Assembly (NCBI GenBank): GCA_016787265.1
Contig: JAEUVF010000014.1
Span: forward strand, 1 to 64,000
Reading direction: 5' to 3'
Source: Flavipsychrobacter sp.
GTDB taxonomy: Bacteria > Bacteroidota > Bacteroidia > Chitinophagales > Chitinophagaceae
Length of the DNA stretch: 64,000 bases
Under the pieces are notes generated by a model. It worked only from the letters and a program-made list of their open reading frames with translations, did not search any database and was not told the DNA's origin. The stretch's first letter is position 1. Each line of letters starts with the position of its first letter. Position numbers and translations under genes: made by a program. Positions 59,756 through 64,000 of this stretch are shown piece after piece.

Positions 59756-59783
59756 TTTTCACGTCTCACGTCTCACATTTCAC
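59756..59783 (-). repeat. heptad purine repeat (GTGARAN)4 abutting tRNA-Leu
   Basis: Minus strand: GAA, then GTGAAAT, GTGAGAC, GTGAGAC, GTGAAAA, one base upstream of the tRNA 5' end. This is the only copy not at a stop codon. Confidence 0.75.
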
Positions 59784-59889
59784 TTCCTCTCAGGGGCTGC
59801 AAATGTAGTGGTTTTCACCAATAAAAGAAAACATCCTTCTTTTCTTTAAATTCGTACTGTTTATTATATTGACAAGGAGCAAGTAATGT

Positions 59890-62127
59890 ATGGAAACAGT
59901 AGCGGTGATACCGAAATATAATCTTACCGAAGAGCAGGAGAAGAAATTGATTTTAAGGGAATACCGGGCATTGCTCCGTTGCCTGAAGCCCAAACTTAAG
60001 CCCGGTGATAAGGAGCTGGTACGCATTGCATTTGAAATGGCCGCTGATGCCCATAAAACCATGCGGCGCAAAAGTGGTGAGCCCTATATCCTGCATCCCC
60101 TTGCTGTTGCCAAGATCTGTGTGGAGGAAATCGGGCTTGGAGTACGTTCTACTATCTGTGCACTGCTGCATGATACCGTAGAAGATACCGACATTACCTT
60201 AGATGAGATCGAACGACAATTTGGTTCTGAGATTGCGCGGATTGTAGATGGACTCACCAAGATCGCCAATGTGATTGATGTAAATGCCTCCCAGCAGGCA
60301 GAAAACTTCAAAAAAATTCTGCTCACGCTTACGGATGACCCCCGCGTAATCCTTATTAAACTTTCCGACCGGCTGCACAATATGCGGACGCTCGAAAGCA
60401 TGAAGCGTGAAAAACAACTCAAGATCGCATCTGAAACCGTTTACGTTTATTCTCCTCTCGCACACCGGATGGGACTTTATACCATCAAAACCGAAATGGA
60501 AGATCTCGCCATGAAATACATGGAACCCGATGTGTATAAGGAGATCGCCCGTAAACTTGCTGAAACCAAAAGAGAACGGACCCGTTATATCAATGAATTC
60601 ATTCGTCCCCTTCGGGAGAAAATGGAAAAGTCCGGCTTTAATTTTGAAATTCATGGCCGCCCTAAGAGTATTCACAGCATTTGGAACAAAATGAAGAAAA
60701 AGGGGGTCAGCTTTGAAGAAGTATATGACCTCTTCGCGATTCGTGTAATTCTGGATTCACCCACTGAACGTGAAAAAGAAGATTGCTGGAAAGTTTATTC
60801 CATGATTACAGATGAATACACGCCTTCGCCGGAGCGGCTGCGCGACTGGCTTAGTAATCCCAAGAGTAATGGTTATGAAGCCCTGCATACTACCGTAATG
60901 GGCCCACAAGGTAAATGGGTGGAAGTACAGATCCGAACCAAAAGAATGAATGAGATCGCAGAGAAAGGCCTTGCCGCGCACTGGAAGTACAAGGAAGGCG
61001 CGGCGGATGAAAGTCGCTTTGATAAATGGTTTCACCAGATCCGTGAAGTGCTTCAGACACCTGATAACGATTCAGTGGATTTTCTGCAGGATTTCAAAAC
61101 CAGTTTCCTTGCCGAAGAAATTTATGTATACACGCCCAAGGGTGATGTGAAGATGTTGCCGGTTGGTTCAACAGCACTTGATTTTGCTTTCTCCATTCAT
61201 TCTGCTGTGGGTGCCCGATGCATTGGTGCGAAAGTGAATCACAAACTGGTTCCGCTTAGTCACAAACTCCGAAGCGGAGATCAGATCGAGATCATCACCT
61301 CCAATAAACAGAAACCATCGGAAGACTGGCTGAATTTCGTTGTTACAGCCAAAGCCAAAACCAAAATCAAGGATGCGCTGAAAGAAGAAAAGCGTAAGAT
61401 CGCCGAAGATGGTAAATACATAGTACAACGTAAGCTGGAAGGAATGGGGGCAGGTTATTCCTCACACAACACAGAAATTCTCGCGGATTTTTATAAGCAG
61501 CCGTCACTGCTGGATTTTTTCTATCAGGTGGCAACTCGTGGCATTGATTTAAAGGAGTTGTCCGAATTCAATGTGCTGGGCGATAAACTGGAAGCCCCAA
61601 AACCTGTTAAGCCCGTTGAAGAAAAAAATGATCAGCCCACCATCAGTGATTTCTCTAAAAAAGACACAGAGCTGATCATTTTCGGAGAGAGTAGTGACAG
61701 GGTTATGTACAACCTGGCAAACTGCTGTAAACCGATTCCGGGGGATGATGTATTTGGGTTTGTAACTACCGGGAAAGGACTAACCATTCATCGTACTAAT
61801 TGTCCGAATGCTTCCAAACTGCTCGCCAATTATGGTCACCGCGTTGTGAAAACCAAATGGGCGAAAAATAAGGAAATCTCTTTCCTTACCGGATTGAATA
61901 TTATTGGTCTTGATGATGTGGGTGTTGTGAATAAAATCACCAATCTTATTTCTGGTGAAATGAAGATAAATATCAGCGCCCTTTCTATTGAAGCCAAGGA
62001 AGGAATTTTCAGAGGAGCGATCAAGGTATTCGTTCATGACAAGGAAGAACTTGATGTACTGGTCGCCCGCCTCAAAAGCCTTAGTGGTATTCATAGCGTA
62101 GATCGGTTTGATGCAGAACTAAGCTGA
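59890..62127 (+). CDS. bifunctional (p)ppGpp synthetase/hydrolase (Rel/SpoT)
   Basis: This is the stringent response enzyme, 745 residues. The N-terminal HD hydrolase domain (about 50-200) has LHPLAVAKI and CALLHDTVEDTDI with the HD pair intact, plus LIKLSDRLHNMRTL. The synthetase domain (about 240-360) shows FAIRVILD, GYEALHTTVMGPQGKWVEVQI and AHWKYKEG. TGS (about 395-460; VYTPKGDVKMLPVGSTALDFAF), a zinc-finger-like CCKPIPGDD segment and a C-terminal ACT domain follow. Both catalytic halves look intact. A possible Shine-Dalgarno AAGGAG lies 10 bases before the ATG. An overlapping out-of-frame ATG at 59886 is ignored. Confidence 0.95.
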   Translation: METVAVIPKYNLTEEQEKKLILREYRALLRCLKPKLKPGDKELVRIAFEMAADAHKTMRRKSGEPYILHPLAVAKICVEEIGLGVRSTICALLHDTVEDTDITLDEIERQFGSEIARIVDGLTKIANVIDVNASQQAENFKKILLTLTDDPRVILIKLSDRLHNMRTLESMKREKQLKIASETVYVYSPLAHRMGLYTIKTEMEDLAMKYMEPDVYKEIARKLAETKRERTRYINEFIRPLREKMEKSGFNFEIHGRPKSIHSIWNKMKKKGVSFEEVYDLFAIRVILDSPTEREKEDCWKVYSMITDEYTPSPERLRDWLSNPKSNGYEALHTTVMGPQGKWVEVQIRTKRMNEIAEKGLAAHWKYKEGAADESRFDKWFHQIREVLQTPDNDSVDFLQDFKTSFLAEEIYVYTPKGDVKMLPVGSTALDFAFSIHSAVGARCIGAKVNHKLVPLSHKLRSGDQIEIITSNKQKPSEDWLNFVVTAKAKTKIKDALKEEKRKIAEDGKYIVQRKLEGMGAGYSSHNTEILADFYKQPSLLDFFYQVATRGIDLKELSEFNVLGDKLEAPKPVKPVEEKNDQPTISDFSKKDTELIIFGESSDRVMYNLANCCKPIPGDDVFGFVTTGKGLTIHRTNCPNASKLLANYGHRVVKTKWAKNKEISFLTGLNIIGLDDVGVVNKITNLISGEMKINISALSIEAKEGIFRGAIKVFVHDKEELDVLVARLKSLSGIHSVDRFDAELS

Positions 62128-62323
62128 AAAATAAGTACATGATAAGCTGGTCTCAAAATGTTTGAGGTCTTGATAAGCACAATCTTTTCAAGGCCTTTTT
62201 TTCGTGATGAATGGTAGGTTTTCACTGCAACGCACCCGGGTTTAAAGCAGTCAGAGTTCGCGTTATCGTCTTAACATTTTATTAAATGTTGAGGCATTGT
62301 GAACACCAAATCAAAATGAATTC
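62128..62323. other. intergenic region between rel and the second SusC
   Basis: This is 196 bases without a gene. A weak dyad CTCAAA-ATG-TTTGAG and the sequence AAGGCC followed by seven T may end the rel transcript. No clear promoter box for the susC gene was found. Confidence 0.35.
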
Positions 62324-64000
62324 ATGAGAAAATTTTTCGGGACCTGGCTACCCGTCCTGCTCGGACTGGTAATGCCAATGCTTGTGGCTGCACAGCAGAC
62401 TGTAAAAGGCAGGATTACAGATCCTGCAGGAAATCCCTTACCAGGTGCAACCATCCAGGTGAGAGGAACGCAACAATCCACCCAGTCAGATGAAAAAGGC
62501 AATTTTTCCATTTCGGTACCAGCTGGCTCCAACCGGCTGGAAGTTTCTTTTGTAGGGTTTCAAACCCAGGTGGTACCCATCCGAACGGGAGAACTTCTAA
62601 TTCAACTGAAAGAAGATGATTCCAACCTGAATGAAGTAGTAGTAACCGGATTGGCAAGTACGATTAAAAAATCAAATGCAGCCAACTCGGTAGCAAGGAT
62701 CAGTGCCAAAGAACTGACCGGATCCACGCGCCCGCCAACACTTGATGGTGCTATCAGCGGTAAGATTCCCGGTGCACAGATTACTGCCAATTCTGGTGCA
62801 CCCGGAGGTGGCGTGAGTATACGATTAAGAGGCGTGTCTACGGTTGCAGGTTCTTCCCAGCCGCTTTTTGTAATTGACGGAGTGATCGTAAACAACGAAC
62901 AGTTTGCAACAGGTACCGGTACGCGTGCATTTACTGGTGCTACCAGCCTGGATGCCGGTACACAGGACCAGGCACCCAACCGGATTGCAGATATCAACCC
63001 TGCCGATATTGAAAGTGTGGAAGTGCTGAAAGGTCCTTCGGCTTCGGCTATTTATGGATCCAGGGCCGGTGCGGGTGTAATCGTAATTACTACCAAAAGA
63101 GGTAAGACTGGTAAAGCCCGAATTACCCTCAATCAGGATGCCGGATTCACCAAAGCCAGCAAATTCCTGGGGTCCTCCAACTGGTCAAGAGAAAAAATCG
63201 AAACCTATGGTGGTGCCTATAATATTTCTGAAGAAGAAGCACTGGATCTGTTTGAAGCTGCGAACGGACGTACCTGGGATTATGAAAAAATGATCTGGGG
63301 GCATACCGGTAAAATAAACAATACCGGTTTAAATATTTCCGGTGGTAATGATCGTACGCGCTATTATATCGCCGGAGCGTATCAACGGGAAACCGGTATT
63401 CAGAAGAGAACCGGATACACGAGGAAATCCTTCCGCATGAATCTGGATCACAAATTGAACGATAGAATTGATTTCAAAGTGAGCAGCAATTTTATTAACT
63501 CATATGCCAGCAGAGGTTTTACGGGTAATGATAACCGTGGTGTTTCACTGACCTACCACCTTCCCTATATTCCGAATTTCCTGAACATCGCCCGTCGTCC
63601 GGATGGTTCTTATCCACAAGTGCCGGGTCGGGCGCAAAACCCGATGGAAATCGTTGACCGTGCAGAAAATATTGAAAAAACCAATCGTTTTCTCAATTCC
63701 GGAGAGATGAATGTGAAATTGTTTACAAGAGGAAAATCAACCCTGAAGCTGGGGTTGCGCGGGGGAGTCGACTACCTCGTATCAGAGCCGACGGTTTATC
63801 TGCCGGAAGATCTTCAGTTGATGGAAGAAGTGGCCCTGAAAGGTTCCATTCGTCTTACTACAAATAAATCGCGTTACACGTATATGCAGGCGGGACTTAA
63901 TTTTAATACCACCGTAGCTAATAATCTTGAGCTCACATCCGCTCTCGTTTTCCTACGCGATGATCAGCGCACGGATCAGTCCTATATCCAGGGAGAAGGA
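62324..64000 (+). CDS. SusC/RagA-family TonB-dependent receptor, 3' partial
   Basis: This is a second SusC-type outer membrane transporter, of which 559 codons are visible and open to the window edge. The start ATG at 62324 gives a signal peptide MRKFFGTWLPVLLGL and on to VAA-QQ (cut near residue 23). The carboxypeptidase-regulatory-like domain (24-105) contains ITDPAGNPLPGATI. The TonB box region reads LNEVVVTGLAST, and the plug has IRLRGVSTVAGS, LFVIDGV and EVLKGPSASAIYGSRAGAGV. Barrel strands follow (GLNISGGNDRTRYYIAG). A SusD partner is expected just beyond the window. The substrate cannot be told. It is not closely similar to the susC at 7448. Confidence 0.93.
   Translation, partial: MRKFFGTWLPVLLGLVMPMLVAAQQTVKGRITDPAGNPLPGATIQVRGTQQSTQSDEKGNFSISVPAGSNRLEVSFVGFQTQVVPIRTGELLIQLKEDDSNLNEVVVTGLASTIKKSNAANSVARISAKELTGSTRPPTLDGAISGKIPGAQITANSGAPGGGVSIRLRGVSTVAGSSQPLFVIDGVIVNNEQFATGTGTRAFTGATSLDAGTQDQAPNRIADINPADIESVEVLKGPSASAIYGSRAGAGVIVITTKRGKTGKARITLNQDAGFTKASKFLGSSNWSREKIETYGGAYNISEEEALDLFEAANGRTWDYEKMIWGHTGKINNTGLNISGGNDRTRYYIAGAYQRETGIQKRTGYTRKSFRMNLDHKLNDRIDFKVSSNFINSYASRGFTGNDNRGVSLTYHLPYIPNFLNIARRPDGSYPQVPGRAQNPMEIVDRAENIEKTNRFLNSGEMNVKLFTRGKSTLKLGLRGGVDYLVSEPTVYLPEDLQLMEEVALKGSIRLTTNKSRYTYMQAGLNFNTTVANNLELTSALVFLRDDQRTDQSYIQGEG

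Noticed and set aside
62128..62323. Terminator or small RNA after rel
   Set aside because: Only a 6-bp dyad and an AAGGCC-T7 stretch are present; too weak to call with confidence.
1..64000. CRISPR array, prophage or toxin-antitoxin island
   Set aside because: No spaced direct repeats of 24-40 bases, no phage structural or cas genes were found. The XRE/membrane pair has no toxin-like partner.

Overview
The window is a chromosome segment of a Bacteroidota bacterium, most likely of the class Chitinophagia (family-level guess Chitinophagaceae). The evidence is the SusC/SusD pair, the fused LpxC-FabZ enzyme, a PorX regulator of type IX secretion, abundant secreted proteins with a signal peptide ending in A-Q, and many start codons that sit just downstream of the Bacteroidota promoter box TAnnTTTG with no clear Shine-Dalgarno sequence. 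Most of the window is ordinary core chromosome. The only mobile DNA is the end of an IS21-family element at the left edge.

Layout. 1-601: 3' part of an IS21-type element (istB) inserted into a DUF4369/TlpA-like gene that also carries a frameshift (602-1020). 1092-6176: two secreted proteins, one of them a tricorn-like S41 protease with a beta-propeller, and a small conserved protein. 6155-27581: a sugar-use locus. It holds a LacI regulator, SusC, SusD, two giant FG-GAP/VCBS lipoproteins, a tandem pair of membrane-anchored SRPBCC/GyrI-like proteins, a secreted GH65 glucosidase, a secreted GH37 trehalase, a PfkB sugar kinase, a cytoplasmic GH100-like invertase and an SLC45-type sugar transporter. 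LacI-type operator sequences occur in front of susC and in front of the transporter operon, so one regulator may control both ends. The simplest model is that alpha-linked disaccharides (kojibiose, trehalose, sucrose) enter through SusCD. Glucosides are then split in the periplasm, while sucrose is imported, hydrolysed in the cytoplasm and its fructose phosphorylated.

27668-41014: M23 peptidase, DUF937-OmpA protein, a MarR-controlled NmrA-like reductase, an alpha-glucan phosphorylase homologue lacking the PLP lysine, RuvB, an orphan OmpR-type regulator, a GroES-like protein, a HerA-like ATPase (DUF853), RecQ and a copper-type P-ATPase. 41097-47996: tsaE, alanine dehydrogenase, then the lipid A operon HD hydrolase-lpxD-lpxC/fabZ-lpxA-ABC ATPase on the minus strand. 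48077-53100: porX, a small conserved protein, a metallo-beta-lactamase-fold hydrolase without a normal start codon, a three-HhH protein and an acyl-CoA dehydrogenase. 53125-53794: an XRE regulator/membrane protein pair with its own operator array. 53992-59754: the proteostasis block tig-clpP-clpP-clpX with a 59-residue protein, a UspA protein and tRNA-Leu. 59890-62127: the (p)ppGpp synthetase/hydrolase. 62324-64000: the start of a second SusC-type receptor that runs off the edge.

Between genes, two families of short purine-rich tandem repeats stand out: a 7-base unit (GTGARAN) that repeatedly begins at or within stop codons, and a 9-base unit (GGAGRCRAA) that occurs both after clpX and inside the coding sequence of the S41 protease. 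No CRISPR array, prophage, rRNA or recognisable defence island is present, and no intergenic stretch exceeds 300 bases.
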